From contig JAMQCR010000001.1 of the NCBI GenBank assembly GCA_023702235.1, positions 1,116,001 through 1,180,000 on the forward strand: a DNA stretch of 64,000 bases, in the 5' to 3' direction. A program made the position numbers and the translations under genes. This stretch comes from Neobacillus pocheonensis (lineage in GTDB: Bacteria; Bacillota; Bacilli; Bacillales; Cytobacillaceae). Positions 28,100 to 37,601 of this stretch are shown here, one piece after another (within the stretch, counting starts at the first letter, position 1; every line of letters begins with the position of its first letter). The notes under the pieces were generated by a model that had not been told where the DNA came from, did not search any database, and saw nothing but the letters and a program-made list of their open reading frames with translations.

Positions 28100-30055
28100 A
28101 TGAAAAAAATTAAACTGACAAAAAAACTTAATAATAATTATATGACTTTTTTTGCCATTGCTGTAGTTTTATTTTGGATCAAGACCTATATTGCCTACCA
28201 AAATGAATTTAAACTTGGTATAGATAATAACATGCAGAAATTTTTATTAATAATTAACCCATTAAGTTCTTCACTATTCTTTTTTGGGATCTCATTACTT
28301 TTCAAAAAACATACAAAACTTGTAATGATTATAACCAATTTCCTATTGTCATTTCTATTATACGCAAATATTGCTTATTATCGATTTTTTAATGATTTCA
28401 TCACCATTCCAGTAATAATGCAAGCAAGAACAAACGCGGGTCAACTAGGTGACAGCGCCACATCCCTAATGTCTGGCTTTGATTTTCTTTATTTTGCTGA
28501 TACCATTATTTTAATTATTCTGGCATTAACCGTATTTAAAAAAGTTACGGTGGAAAATAGAAAGTCATTCAAAATTGTTCTTTTATTTTCAATAACAGTT
28601 TTTCTATTTAACCTTGGATTGGCAGAAAAGGATCGACCACAGCTATTATCACGTTCCTTTGACAGAAACTATATTGTTAAATATTTAGGTGCTTACAATT
28701 TTACAATTTATGACATTATTCAAAACATTCAGTCTTCCAGTCAGCGCGTCTTTGCTGATAGCAGCGATATTACAGATGTTGAAAACTATCGAAAAGCAAA
28801 CTATGCACAACCAAATCCAGTCTATTTTGGTAAAGCTAAAGGGATGAATGTTATTTATGTTTCATTAGAATCATTCCAGAACTTTATGATTGACTATAAA
28901 ATGCCAAATGGGCAGCTTGTAACACCATTTTTGGACTCATTAGCACATGATGGCAACACTTTCTATTTTGATAATTTTTACCATCAAACTGGACAGGGTA
29001 AAACATCAGATGCCGAATTCTTAATGGAAAACTCTTTATATCCAATGTCGCAAGGTGCTGTTTTTATAAATAAAGCACAGAACACTTTCCAGGCAGCTCC
29101 AGCAATTTTAAAAGGATATGGATATAATTCTGCCGTATTCCACGGTAACTATAAGACCTTCTGGAATCGGAATGTTATGTATAAAGCTTTAGGCTATGAT
29201 CAATTTTTCGATGCCGAGTATTACAGCATGACACCTGAAAATAAGAAAAACTATGGGATGAAAGATAAACCTTATTTTAAAGAATCCATGCCCATGCTTG
29301 AAAACTTAAAGCAGCCTTTCTACACCAAGTTTATTACCCTATCGAACCATTTCCCATTTGAAATGGATCCTCAGGACACTAGCTTCCCTCCAGGTAATTT
29401 CGGTGATACGGTTGTAAACCAATATTTTCAATCAGCAAATTATATGGACCAAGCGCTTGAACAATTTTTCAATGATTTAAAAGCTGATGGCCTATATGAT
29501 AAATCCGTCATTGTCCTTTATGGTGACCATTACGGTCTTTCTGAAAACCATAATGATGCCATGGCGAAAGTTCTCGGTGTCGATAAAATTACACCAACAC
29601 TTAACGCTAAATTGCAGCAAGTACCACTGTTTATTCATGTTCCAGGCGTAAAAGGTGGGGTTCAACATCAATACGGCGGGGAAGTAGACGTTCGTCCGAC
29701 ACTCCTTCACTTAATGGGAATTGATACAAAAGATTACATGGAATTTGGATCAGATTTATTATCTAAAAATCATCGTGACTGGGTAGCATTTAGAAATGGC
29801 GACTATGTATCTCCTCAATCCATTCAATTAAGTGATAAATGCTATAATACAAATACTGGCGAATTAATGGCAGATGCCAGTGCATGTAAACCGGATAGTG
29901 AAAAAGTTAAAACGGAACTTCAAATGTCAGATGAAATTGTCACAAAGGATCTTTTACGTTTCTATAAACCGCAAGGATATAAAGCGATTGATCCAAACAA
30001 CTATCAATATTTAGGTCCAAAAAGTAACAAAGCGACCGGCACAAAAACTCCATAA
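28100..30055 (+). CDS. ltaS: Lipoteichoic acid synthase LtaS
   Basis: 651 residues from the ATG at 28100, with GGGGGGAG upstream. Five N-terminal membrane helices (residues ~10-195) anchor an extracellular sulfatase-fold phosphoglycerol transferase domain. The catalytic Thr is T302 in QTGQGKTSDAEF; metal ligands are expected in VSLESFQN (Glu), in YGDHYG (Asp-His) and near SNHFPFE. It polymerises glycerol phosphate from phosphatidylglycerol onto the LTA anchor. The C-terminal tail (QLSDKCYNTNTGELMADASACKPDSEKVK) includes two cysteines. Single gene with a strong terminator. Confidence 0.95.
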   Translation: MKKIKLTKKLNNNYMTFFAIAVVLFWIKTYIAYQNEFKLGIDNNMQKFLLIINPLSSSLFFFGISLLFKKHTKLVMIITNFLLSFLLYANIAYYRFFNDFITIPVIMQARTNAGQLGDSATSLMSGFDFLYFADTIILIILALTVFKKVTVENRKSFKIVLLFSITVFLFNLGLAEKDRPQLLSRSFDRNYIVKYLGAYNFTIYDIIQNIQSSSQRVFADSSDITDVENYRKANYAQPNPVYFGKAKGMNVIYVSLESFQNFMIDYKMPNGQLVTPFLDSLAHDGNTFYFDNFYHQTGQGKTSDAEFLMENSLYPMSQGAVFINKAQNTFQAAPAILKGYGYNSAVFHGNYKTFWNRNVMYKALGYDQFFDAEYYSMTPENKKNYGMKDKPYFKESMPMLENLKQPFYTKFITLSNHFPFEMDPQDTSFPPGNFGDTVVNQYFQSANYMDQALEQFFNDLKADGLYDKSVIVLYGDHYGLSENHNDAMAKVLGVDKITPTLNAKLQQVPLFIHVPGVKGGVQHQYGGEVDVRPTLLHLMGIDTKDYMEFGSDLLSKNHRDWVAFRNGDYVSPQSIQLSDKCYNTNTGELMADASACKPDSEKVKTELQMSDEIVTKDLLRFYKPQGYKAIDPNNYQYLGPKSNKATGTKTP

Positions 30056-30065
30056 AATGGTGTGA

Positions 30066-30098
30066 AGAGGGAAGAAATAAATTCTTCCCTCTTTTTTT
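30066..30098 (+). terminator. Terminator after ltaS
   Basis: AGAGGGAAGAA pairs perfectly with TTCTTCCCTCT, followed by T7. Confidence 0.9.
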
Positions 30099-30188
30099 CT
30101 CCTCATGTGTTAAATGTCAATTATTCTTCCCCTATTTTTTGTTAAAATTAAACTATTAATTTATTAAAAACTCTAGAGGAGTATGAAT

Positions 30189-30998
30189 ATGGAAAAAAGA
30201 ATCCTGCAATCAATGCTATCGCTGATGGTCTTATTAGCAGTCGTACTTTCCGGATGCTCTAGTAGCGCTACCGTAAATGAAAAGAAGAATTTGCTGCCAG
30301 CAACCATTATGAAAAATATCGATGGGGACACAATTGATATCAATTTAAATGGGAAAGAAGAAAAAATAAGAATGCTATGTGTTGACACACCTGAAACACA
30401 TCATCCGCGGTTAGGAGTACAGCCATTTGGTCCCGAAGCAGCAGAATACACGAAAAAAATACTCCCAGTGGGTACTGAGATTGAAATTGAAACCGGTATC
30501 GGAGGAGGCCGTGATAAATATGGTCGTCTCCTTGCATATATTTATGTTAATGGAAAAATGTTTAATGAAATGTTACTGGAACAAGGATTGGCTCGGGTAG
30601 CCTATGTCTACGCTCCAAATACGAAATATGTTGATGAATTTTATGGTATTCAAAAGGAAGCACAGAAAAAAGGCATAGGAATCTGGTCGATTGAAAACTA
30701 TGCTAAAGATGATGGATATCACCTTGAAGCTACCAAGGGACAGAACAATTCACCAAGAAGCACTTCAAAGGCTTCTACAGAGTCATCCTTAGGGAAAAGT
30801 ATTCAAAATAACCCAAGTGATGACAAAGAATCAAACGTAAGCTGTAAAGGGAAAATTAAAGGTAATGCCAATTCACATATATACCATGTTCCCGGCGGAG
30901 CTTACTATGATTCTACTAAAGATAATATAGTCTGGTTTTGTACCGAAAAAGAAGCCGAAGATGCAGGTTATCATAGGTCAAAAAATAAGGGAACTTGA
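30189..30998 (+). CDS. Staphylococcal-nuclease-like lipoprotein
   Basis: About 269 residues from the second ATG (30189), which has AGAGGA at the right spacing. Lipobox LSGC near residue 21 marks a lipoprotein. The SNase domain follows: IDGDTIDINLNGKEEKIRMLCVDTPETHHP, GRDKYGRLLAYIYVNGKMFNEMLLEQGLA, with catalytic-type Asp, Arg and Glu. After a Ser/Asn-rich linker a second small domain reads CKGKIKGNANSHIYHVPGGAY and WFCTEKEAEDAGYHRSKNKG, with cysteines and histidine typical of the Ada-like metal-binding domain often found after nucleases. Extracellular degradation of DNA or RNA is expected. Confidence 0.88.
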   Translation: MEKRILQSMLSLMVLLAVVLSGCSSSATVNEKKNLLPATIMKNIDGDTIDINLNGKEEKIRMLCVDTPETHHPRLGVQPFGPEAAEYTKKILPVGTEIEIETGIGGGRDKYGRLLAYIYVNGKMFNEMLLEQGLARVAYVYAPNTKYVDEFYGIQKEAQKKGIGIWSIENYAKDDGYHLEATKGQNNSPRSTSKASTESSLGKSIQNNPSDDKESNVSCKGKIKGNANSHIYHVPGGAYYDSTKDNIVWFCTEKEAEDAGYHRSKNKGT

Positions 30999-31000
30999 TT

Positions 31001-31040
31001 AAAGCAGCAGACTTTCTTAAATGAATTCTGCAGCTTTTTT
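31001..31040 (+). terminator. Terminator after the nuclease gene
   Basis: AAAGCAGCAGA pairs with TCTGCAGCTTT (one mismatch), followed by T7. Confidence 0.7.
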
Positions 31041-31126
31041 TCATTTTAGGCGATAATATAATAGCTTTGCTATGTTGGATATCATATAATAGATGAAAAA
31101 ATTTAGCATAAGTTGGGAGAGATTGC

Positions 31127-31647
31127 ATGAGAGACGTTACATTATTAAATATATTCGAACATCGTATTGCTCAAAAGTATTTGAACCGATCTGGATTAGC
31201 TCATGCGATTGCGGTTGCCTATCACGCATTCCATTTAGCCAAAGAACGTCAATTAGATGTAGACATTGCCGCGAAAGCTGGACTACTTCATGATATGGGG
31301 CATTATACATGGTATAAAAATGGGAAATGGGATTATGAATTATACAAGCAAAATGACATTCATGCGATTAAAGGAGCTGAAAGGGCCATAAACTATTGAT
31401 TCGGCTGGGTGAGAATCCGATAAAAGCGAAGACAATTGCCTTATCCATTTTATTCCACACAGACTCATTTTTGCCTTCGAATGATATTGTCCGAACTCCA
31501 TTACAGCAAATTGTAAAATGGGCGGATGAAAAAGACGAAGAAGAGGGTGGTCTGCATCATTATCGCACCATTGAATTTACACGTGCAAAACAAAGCATTA
31601 TCCGTTTAGACCAATGGATAGATCGGTATTATGTAAATGAGGAGTAA
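31127..31647 (+). CDS. HD-domain phosphohydrolase (one-base frameshift)
   Basis: The first frame gives MRDVTLLNIFEHRIAQKYLN through GLLHDMGHYTWYKNG to ERAINY; the second continues IRLGENPIKAKTIALSILFHTDSF to the end. Adding one T to ACTATTGATTC near 31397 joins them into a ~173-residue protein. Histidine ligands in SGLAHAIAVAYHAF and the HD pair in LLHDMGH define the HD superfamily, with another His in LFHTDSF. Metal-dependent phosphohydrolase with unknown substrate (nucleotides are common). Monocistronic; the terminator follows at 31657. Confidence 0.8.
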
Positions 31648-31656
31648 TAGGAAGTG

Positions 31657-31691
31657 AAAGCTGTGTCAATTAACCCAGACACAGCTTTTTT
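31657..31691 (+). terminator. Terminator after the HD gene
   Basis: AAAGCTGTGTC pairs perfectly with GACACAGCTTT, followed by a T-tract. Confidence 0.88.
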
Positions 31692-31713
31692 ATTCATAAA
31701 ATTAGTTGCATAA

Positions 31714-32190
31714 CTAATCCCGATGAAAACCTTCTTCCTTTAAAAATTCAATCGCTTCTTCATGCGAATTAAAGCTTTCATCAAGGTTTAAACCAAAATA
31801 AATATTCCATGCATCATTTTCATTTTTCAAAAGGAGAAGGTCGTTTTCTTCATTGACCCAGCGCTCTTCAGGCAGAACGCCAATAAATCCTTCCTCAGAT
31901 AAAGCTTTTTCAAAAGGAGATAATGCCCGAATCGACTCCTTAATCACGTCATGCAATTCATCCGCAGAAAAATCTCGAATATTGACCATTCCTTTATCAT
32001 CCTTGATATAAGTTGGTAAATCGCCAATATAGACAAAGCCATTCCCATTTGGATGTAAATGATAAACAATATTTTTTTTGTCTGAAATGCTTTCAGGAAA
32101 TTGAAAATTGATACGGCCAAGGGATACATTTTTCCGCTCTAATTCAGGAAATGATTCAATAATCGCAAGTTTTTCGTTAAAATTTAACAT
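31714..32190 (-). CDS. Hypothetical cytosolic protein
   Basis: 158 residues from the ATG at 32190, with GGAGG five bases upstream; the longer version would use a TTG inside that region. Acidic and soluble with no signal peptide. Notable stretches are NIVYHLHPNGNGFVYIGDLP, RDFSADELHDVIKESIRALS and the closing FNSHEEAIEFLKEEGFHRD. It may be a regulatory or SMI1/KNR4-like scaffold, but I do not recognise the family and claim no function. Confidence 0.7.
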   Translation of the reverse strand: MLNFNEKLAIIESFPELERKNVSLGRINFQFPESISDKKNIVYHLHPNGNGFVYIGDLPTYIKDDKGMVNIRDFSADELHDVIKESIRALSPFEKALSEEGFIGVLPEERWVNEENDLLLLKNENDAWNIYFGLNLDESFNSHEEAIEFLKEEGFHRD

Positions 32191-32473
32191 CGTTGCCTCC
32201 AACTATTCTGTAATGATTTAATCATACAGATATTTATCGACAAGATACAACTTTTTTTGATAAAAAACACATTTTGAGAAAAAACGATAATGTTGCCAAA
32301 CTGTCCATTTCATTATAAAGGAGAAACGAGCGAATCTCTCTTTTGAAGGTAAAAGGGGTTAATAAAATTAACCAAGGGAGTTAATATTCTTTTCAAGCTT
32401 TGTTCATAGTTTATTCATTTTTGTCTAGTAAGATAAAAATTGTTAAGGACAATCACACAAACCCCCTTTTGAC

Positions 32474-32502
32474 ATCCGGCTTTTATAGCCGGATTTTTTT
32501 TG
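32474..32502 (+). terminator. Orphan intrinsic terminator
   Basis: ATCCGGCT (32474-32481) pairs perfectly with 32487-32494, followed by T8. No plus-strand gene precedes it: 32203-32473 holds no ORF I can support, only an AT-rich stretch with a GGTTAATAAAATTAACC hairpin (~32356-32372). It may end a small RNA or an unannotated short transcript. Confidence 0.6.
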
Positions 32503-32618
32503 GTTATTAGGCATTCTTGGCACAAATCAAATTTTTTTGGAATAGAACCCCCAAAATCGCCGCTCATGGTCCGAACTTTTTGATAAAGCATCACATAAAT
32601 CTTCATAGGAGGTTAGAT

Positions 32619-32750
32619 ATGGGAACCGTTATCATTGATATTGACAAATTACTAGAATCTACATCAGATCTAACATCTGAAAAAAGTAATTTCAAAGTAT
32701 TTCCAATCGAAATTGACCAATTACTTGAGAAAACTAGTGATTGGACTTAA
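32619..32750 (+). CDS. Small peptide gene with an internal 14-residue duplication
   Basis: 43 residues with AGGAGG eight bases before the ATG. Residues 6-19 (IDIDKLLESTSDLT) and 30-43 (IEIDQLLEKTSDWT) are near copies, joined by SEKSNFKVFP. It is acidic, without cysteines and without a signal peptide. The good ribosome site, a terminator-like hairpin downstream (~32790-32820) and the duplicated motif argue that it is real. I do not recognise it; a secreted or modified peptide, or a small spore protein, are both possible. Confidence 0.6.
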   Translation: MGTVIIDIDKLLESTSDLTSEKSNFKVFPIEIDQLLEKTSDWT

Positions 32751-33017
32751 CATTGTTGCCCCACTTATACCTTAAATACATTTTGATAAAAGTCTTTTTC
32801 ATTTTGAGAAGGCTTTTTTTGTTGGAATTTGAATGATTTTTAAAGGTACCTTGGCAAGATTTCATATAAAAATTATCTAATTTTGAATGACATGCTTTAA
32901 AGCGTAAAAATTTTGTTAGGAAATCTATTGATTGTGGAGCAAAAAAACACTAGAATAATTTTTAAATATATAAAATTTTTAGAATAGTATTTTAACAAAT
33001 TATCTTTAGGGGGATTT

Positions 33018-34022
33018 ATGGTTATGAAGAAGAATGTTAAAGCGTTTTCCTTTGTGTTAGCGGGAATGTTAATGCTTGCCGGTTGTGCAAGTAAAGAAAC
33101 AACAGGAACCACGAAAAAAGATGCAGCGGCTAAGGTTTTTAAAATTGGTATCACTCAATTTGCCGTTCACCCTTCCTTAGATGCAGCAACAAATGGATTT
33201 AAAAAAGCATTGGCTGACAAAGGGATCAAGGTCAAATTTGAAGAACAAAATGCACAGGCAGATATGACAAATACCCAAACTATCGCTAAGAACTTTGTTG
33301 GGGATAAAGTAGACTTAATATTTGCAAATGCAACGCCTAGTGCTACTGCAGCATTAAATGCTACCAAAGAAATCCCAATAGTCTTTACTTCAGTGACAGA
33401 CCCTGTTGGCGCCGGGTTAGTAAAGTCATTTGATCAACCGGGAAAAAATATTACCGGTACCACTGATAATCACCCAGATGCAACCAAAAAGACGATTAGC
33501 TTTATCACGGATGAAGTAAAAGCGAAGAAAATTGGGGTGATTTATAATTCAGGTGAACAGAATTCGGTTGTCCAGGTGAAATCAGTCAAAAAATTAGTTG
33601 AGGAGAAGGGTGGTAAACTAGTAGAAGTTTCCGTTTCTACCTCTGCAGATGTAAAGCAGGCAGCAGAGTCCTTAGTAGGGCGTGTGGATGCCATTTATAT
33701 TCCGACAGACAATACAGTGGTTTCAGCCTTGGAGTCCGTTATTTCGGTAGCTAATAGCAAGAAAATTCCACTTTTCGTTGGTGAACTTGACTCGATGAAA
33801 AAAGGTGCGGTAGCAGCGAGTGGTTTTAACTATTTTGATATTGGCTATCAATCAGGTTTAATGGCTGCCGACATTTTAACTGGAAAGAAAAAGCCTTCGG
33901 AAATCCCAGTTGAACTTCCGAAAACCTTAAAGCTTATGATTAACACGAAAGCAGCTAAAGCACAAGGTTTAAAAGTAAACGAGGATTGGAAAAAGCTAGG
34001 CGAGTTTTATGAAGGAAATTAA
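33018..34022 (+). CDS. ABC transporter substrate-binding lipoprotein (ABC_sub_bind family)
   Basis: 334 residues. A signal peptide ends in the lipobox MLAGC (Cys ~23). The mature domain has the two-lobed binding fold of the family that includes streptococcal TrpX: IGITQFAVHPSLDAATNGFKKAL, FANATPSATAALNATKEIPIVFTSVTDPVGAGLV, GVIYNSGEQNSV, AIYIPTDNTVVSALE, ASGFNYFDIGYQSG. It works with the permease and ATPase genes downstream. Placement directly ahead of tyrosine catabolism genes suggests an aromatic amino acid substrate (inference). GGGGGA precedes the ATG. Confidence 0.88.
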   Translation: MVMKKNVKAFSFVLAGMLMLAGCASKETTGTTKKDAAAKVFKIGITQFAVHPSLDAATNGFKKALADKGIKVKFEEQNAQADMTNTQTIAKNFVGDKVDLIFANATPSATAALNATKEIPIVFTSVTDPVGAGLVKSFDQPGKNITGTTDNHPDATKKTISFITDEVKAKKIGVIYNSGEQNSVVQVKSVKKLVEEKGGKLVEVSVSTSADVKQAAESLVGRVDAIYIPTDNTVVSALESVISVANSKKIPLFVGELDSMKKGAVAASGFNYFDIGYQSGLMAADILTGKKKPSEIPVELPKTLKLMINTKAAKAQGLKVNEDWKKLGEFYEGN

Positions 34023-34037
34023 ATAAAATTAAGGTAA

Positions 34038-34071
34038 CGAGGCTGACCCGATGCATCCCGAGTCAGCCTCG
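34038..34071 (+). other. Intercistronic hairpin between binding protein and permease
   Basis: CGAGGCTGAC (34038-34047) pairs perfectly with 34062-34071; the loop contains the GATGCATC palindrome. There is no U-tract. Such hairpins after a binding-protein gene usually protect that mRNA segment and raise its dose relative to the permease. Confidence 0.6.
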
Positions 34072-34147
34072 ACTCATACATACATGAATGATGGCAAACT
34101 GCCTTTTGCTTAGGCCAAATGACATAAGAAAAGAAAGGACGATCAAA

Positions 34148-35179
34148 ATGTTTACAGCCATATTTGGTTCATTTGAAGCCGGTATCATCTATGCAATTAT
34201 GGCACTCGGTGTCTATCTATCTTTTCGAATCCTGGATTTTCCAGATTTAACGGTTGATGGGAGCTTTGTAACCGGTGCTGCAATTTCATCAGTCATGATT
34301 GCTAGCGGGGTTAATCCGTTTTTGGCCACAGCGATGGCGCTTATCGCTGGTTTTGCCGCAGGATGTTTGACAGGGATCATCCACACCTTTGGAAAAATCA
34401 ATAATTTGTTATCAGGGATTTTAATGATGATTGCCCTTTATTCTATTAATCTCAGAATAATGGGTAAATCTAATATCCCACTTTTAAATACCGACACAGC
34501 TTTTACGAAAATCAGCAGCATTTTTGAAAAAACGGGAATTGATTCATTTCTTAATAAAATGTTAACGGCGGTTGGTCTTGGTGATAGCTTACCTGAAACA
34601 TGGGGAATTCTTATTTCAATGGTTATCATTACTTTCTTAATTAAATGGGTTACTGACTGGTTTTTACAGACAGAAATTGGGCTTGCGGTGAGAGCTACAG
34701 GTGATAATAAACGAATGATCCGAAGTCTATCGGCAAATACCAATCTCCTTGTTGTTCTAGGACTTGGGCTTTCTAATGCATTGGTTGCTTTCTCGGGGGC
34801 ATTGATTGCCCAACAAGGAGGTTTTGCAGATGTCGGTATGGGAATTGGGATGATTATTATTGGGCTGGCATCCGTCATCATTGGTGAGGCATTGTTTGGG
34901 ACCAAAACCATTGCTCGTACGACTCTTGCGGTAATTGGAGGATCAATCATTTATCGAATTGTCGTCACATTAGCACTAAGAATTGAGTTCTTTAGTCCTG
35001 GTGATGTGAAACTAATTACTGCAATCATTGTCCTTATTGCATTAACAGCACCGAAAATAATTGAAAATTCAAAAGAGAAAAAGCGAAGAGCCCGCCGAAA
35101 AGTTGAAAGAATGAATATCATTCAGGCTTCTAGCGAGCGAAAGGGTGAAAACCATGTTGCACTTAAATCAGATTCATAA
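34148..35179 (+). CDS. ABC transporter permease
   Basis: 343 residues from the ATG at 34148 (MFTAIFGSFEAGIIYAIMAL), with AAAGGA upstream. It has about eight membrane helices of the branched-chain/ribose permease family (BPD_transp_2). The YLSFRILDFPDLTVDGSFVTGAA loop and ATGDNKRMIRSLSANT (the coupling loop facing the ATPase) are conserved in TrpY-like permeases. It ends in a basic cytosolic tail. Overlaps the ATPase gene by ~26 bp, so the subunits are coupled. Confidence 0.9.
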   Translation: MFTAIFGSFEAGIIYAIMALGVYLSFRILDFPDLTVDGSFVTGAAISSVMIASGVNPFLATAMALIAGFAAGCLTGIIHTFGKINNLLSGILMMIALYSINLRIMGKSNIPLLNTDTAFTKISSIFEKTGIDSFLNKMLTAVGLGDSLPETWGILISMVIITFLIKWVTDWFLQTEIGLAVRATGDNKRMIRSLSANTNLLVVLGLGLSNALVAFSGALIAQQGGFADVGMGIGMIIIGLASVIIGEALFGTKTIARTTLAVIGGSIIYRIVVTLALRIEFFSPGDVKLITAIIVLIALTAPKIIENSKEKKRRARRKVERMNIIQASSERKGENHVALKSDS

Positions 35180-35947
35180 GATTTTTAATGAAGGGACACC
35201 CGATGAAAAAATCGCTATCGATCATGTCAACCTAACCTTGAAGCCAGGGGACTTCGTGACCATTATCGGTAGTAATGGTGCTGGTAAGTCAACCTTAATG
35301 AATATCATTTCCGGTGTTTTAGTGCCGGATATAGGAGAAATTCATATTGGTGGTAAAAATATTACCAATATATCCGAGTTCAAACGTTCCAAAATGGTAG
35401 GTCATGTTTTTCAGGACCCCATGGCTGGAACCGCTCCAAGTATGACGATTGAAGAAAATCTTGCGATGGCTTTTTCACGAAACAAATCGAGAACCCTTAG
35501 AAGGGGTGTAACGAAAAAAAGACGCGATTATTTTCGCGAAGTACTGGAATCGTTGCATCTTGGCTTAGAAAATCGGCTTCATGCAAAAGTTGGTTTACTG
35601 TCGGGTGGGGAGCGACAGCCCTTTCCCTACTAATGGCCACGTTCACGGAGCCATCGATTTTGCTTCTTGATGAACACACGGCTGCACTTGATCCATCTAG
35701 GGCGGAGTTGATTACAAACCTTACAAGGGAGATTGTTCACAGGTATCAGCTGACAACATTAATGGTTACTCATAATATGCAGCAAGCGATTGATCTCGGT
35801 AATCGATTAATCATGATGGATAAAGGACAAATTATTTTAGAAGTGGATGAAGAAAATAAAAAACAGTTGACAATTGAAAGCTTATTGGAGGAATTTAAAA
35901 GAATACGCGGCGTTCATATGGTAAGCGACCGAGCTATACTTTCTTAA
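35154..35947 (+). CDS. ABC transporter ATPase (one-base frameshift)
   Basis: It starts at ATG 35154 (MLHLNQIHKIFNEGTPDEKI). Walker A GSNGAGKST and the signature LSGGERQ are in the first frame, which then reads through to a stop at 35633. The second frame continues LLMATFTEPSILLLDEHTAALDP (Walker B with DEHT) and the H-loop VTHNMQQAID. CGACAGCCC should read CGACAGGCCC: one G lost at about 35622. The repaired length is ~264 residues. With the two genes before it this forms an importer. Confidence 0.87.
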
Positions 35948-36002
35948 AATGAGTTTTTTGACGAAAAATTTTATTGGCTAAGAAATTACCTATATTTTGG
36001 CG

Positions 36003-36038
36003 AAAGAAACATATCACTCATGTATGTTTCTTTTTTTT
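36003..36038 (+). terminator. Terminator after the ABC transporter operon
   Basis: AAAGAAACATA pairs with TATGTTTCTTT, followed by a long T-tract. It separates the transporter from hppD. Confidence 0.85.
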
Positions 36039-36177
36039 GGCGATTTTCCCCGGCATTTCATGTAATTTCCTTTAGTACCAAAAAGCGGTGTTGCTTCACC
36101 CTCTACTCTTGAGAAGAATGGAATCCTTCATTTAAACTTAATTCAGAATAGTAAAACTTATAAGTGGAGGTTTTTAA

Positions 36178-37293
36178 ATGAAGGAGCAAAGGATAAAAGC
36201 TGAACAACTAGTTGATGACTTTTTTCCAGTGAGAGATGTTGATTATATTGAAATTTATTCAGGAAATGCGAAACAAGCCTGTCACTTTTTTTGCACAGCT
36301 TTTGGGTTTACCCCAGTTGCTTATTCTGGTCTTGAAACGGGTAATCGAGAAACGGTTTCTTATGTCTTAAAGCAGCGAAATATCCGTTTGATTCTGACTG
36401 GTTCATACAAAGCAGAAAACAGAGTTGCTCAATTTGTAAAAAAACATGGTGAAGGTGTGAAGGATGTGGCCCTTTTAGTGGATGACGTCGAAAAAGCCTT
36501 CCATGCAGCGGTTGAAAGAGGTGCGATTGTCCATGCAGCCCCATTTGAGTTGAATGATGATAAAGGTGTGGTGAAAAAAGCGGTTCTTGGTACATATGGT
36601 GATACCATCCATACCTTAATCGAACGAAAAAATTATCAAGGGACCTTTATGCCTGGCTTTGAACCATTGCATATGTATTTACCAATTGAAGATGCTGGTC
36701 TAATTGGTTTTGATCATGTGGTTGGAAACGTGGAAAGCATGGAGGAATGGGTAGAATATTACTCTAAAGTAATGGGCTTTAAGGAAATGAAGCATTTCTC
36801 AGACAAAGACATTACGACTGAATATTCCGCGCTTATGTCAAAAGTCATGCACAATGGTGGAAGAATCAAGTTCCCTATCAATGAACCGGCCATGGGCAAA
36901 CGGAAATCCCAAATCCAAGAATATTTAGAATTCTATAACGGCCCAGGTGTTCAGCATCTAGCAATCTTAACTGAGGATATTGTTTCTACAGTAACTATTT
37001 TGAAAAAGAACGGCGTTGAGTTTCTCACTACTCCCGGTTCTTATTATGAAGCATTGGGAGAGCGAATTGGAAAGATTGATGAAGAAATAGAGAAGCTTCG
37101 AGACTTGAATATTTTAGTTGACCGTGACGACGAGGGATACTTATTGCAAATATTTTCTAAACCAATCGTTGACCGTCCGACCTTGTTTGTGGAAATTATT
37201 CAGCGCAAGGGAGCGCGTGGTTTTGGTGAAGGGAATTTTAAGGCACTATTTGAGTCCATTGAAAGGGAGCAGGAAAGACGGGGAAATCTCTAA
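36178..37293 (+). CDS. hppD: 4-Hydroxyphenylpyruvate dioxygenase
   Basis: 371 residues. Converts 4-hydroxyphenylpyruvate, derived from tyrosine, to homogentisate with Fe(II) and O2. Two vicinal-oxygen-chelate halves are present; the iron ligands are H180 (GFDHVVG), H260 (GVQHLAIL) and E339 (FVEIIQRKG). The C-terminal helix region GFGEGNFKALFESIEREQE closes the active site as in other HPPDs. GGAGG precedes the ATG. First gene of a tyrosine-degradation set followed, after a repeat element and a terminator, by fah and hmgA. Confidence 0.96.
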   Translation: MKEQRIKAEQLVDDFFPVRDVDYIEIYSGNAKQACHFFCTAFGFTPVAYSGLETGNRETVSYVLKQRNIRLILTGSYKAENRVAQFVKKHGEGVKDVALLVDDVEKAFHAAVERGAIVHAAPFELNDDKGVVKKAVLGTYGDTIHTLIERKNYQGTFMPGFEPLHMYLPIEDAGLIGFDHVVGNVESMEEWVEYYSKVMGFKEMKHFSDKDITTEYSALMSKVMHNGGRIKFPINEPAMGKRKSQIQEYLEFYNGPGVQHLAILTEDIVSTVTILKKNGVEFLTTPGSYYEALGERIGKIDEEIEKLRDLNILVDRDDEGYLLQIFSKPIVDRPTLFVEIIQRKGARGFGEGNFKALFESIEREQERRGNL

Positions 37294-37335
37294 AAATTTA
37301 GGCTATGTTAAAGGTCATTGTTGATTTTGTATCAA

Positions 37336-37466
37336 TGTTGATTGGAGTGGAGGGCGCGAGACTCCTGCGGGAGTACGGGCAAGGGGAGACCCCGCAGGCG
37401 CTTAAGCGCCGAGGAGGCTCCCCGGCACGCCCGCGGAAAGCGAAGCGCCTGGAGCGCAAATCAACA
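37336..37466. repeat. 131-bp GC-rich palindromic interspersed repeat
   Basis: Bounded by TGTTGATT (37336-37343) and its exact inverse AATCAACA (37459-37466). The interior is GC-rich (GAGACTCCTGCGGGAG, GGGGAGACCCCGCAGG, CGCGGAAAGCGAAGCGCCTG), unlike the AT-rich surroundings. I recognise this sequence type as an element widely scattered in Bacillus genomes; it is non-coding and forms a long imperfect hairpin. ORFs across it on both strands are artefacts of its composition. Confidence 0.8.
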
Positions 37467-37534
37467 GCCAGGTTTAACACAGCCAAAATTTAAAATAGAA
37501 CGCTATATTTTTATAGTCTAGAAATATAGTGAAA

Positions 37535-37563
37535 AGAGGGAGAAAATGTTTCTCCCTTTTTTC
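37535..37563 (+). terminator. Terminator between hppD and fah
   Basis: GGGAGAAA-ATG-TTTCTCCC followed by T6. It implies that fah-hmgA need their own promoter or read-through. Confidence 0.85.
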
Positions 37564-37601
37564 AAAGATAATATCCCCAAAGGGAAGTATGGTGGAGTTT
37601 A

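Noticed and set aside
32415-32606. 63-codon minus-strand ORF
   Set aside because: It covers a terminator hairpin, lacks a ribosome site and opposes the small peptide gene.
37298-37493. ORFs on both strands across 37.3-37.5 kb
   Set aside because: They arise from the GC-rich palindromic repeat, which looks open in several frames.
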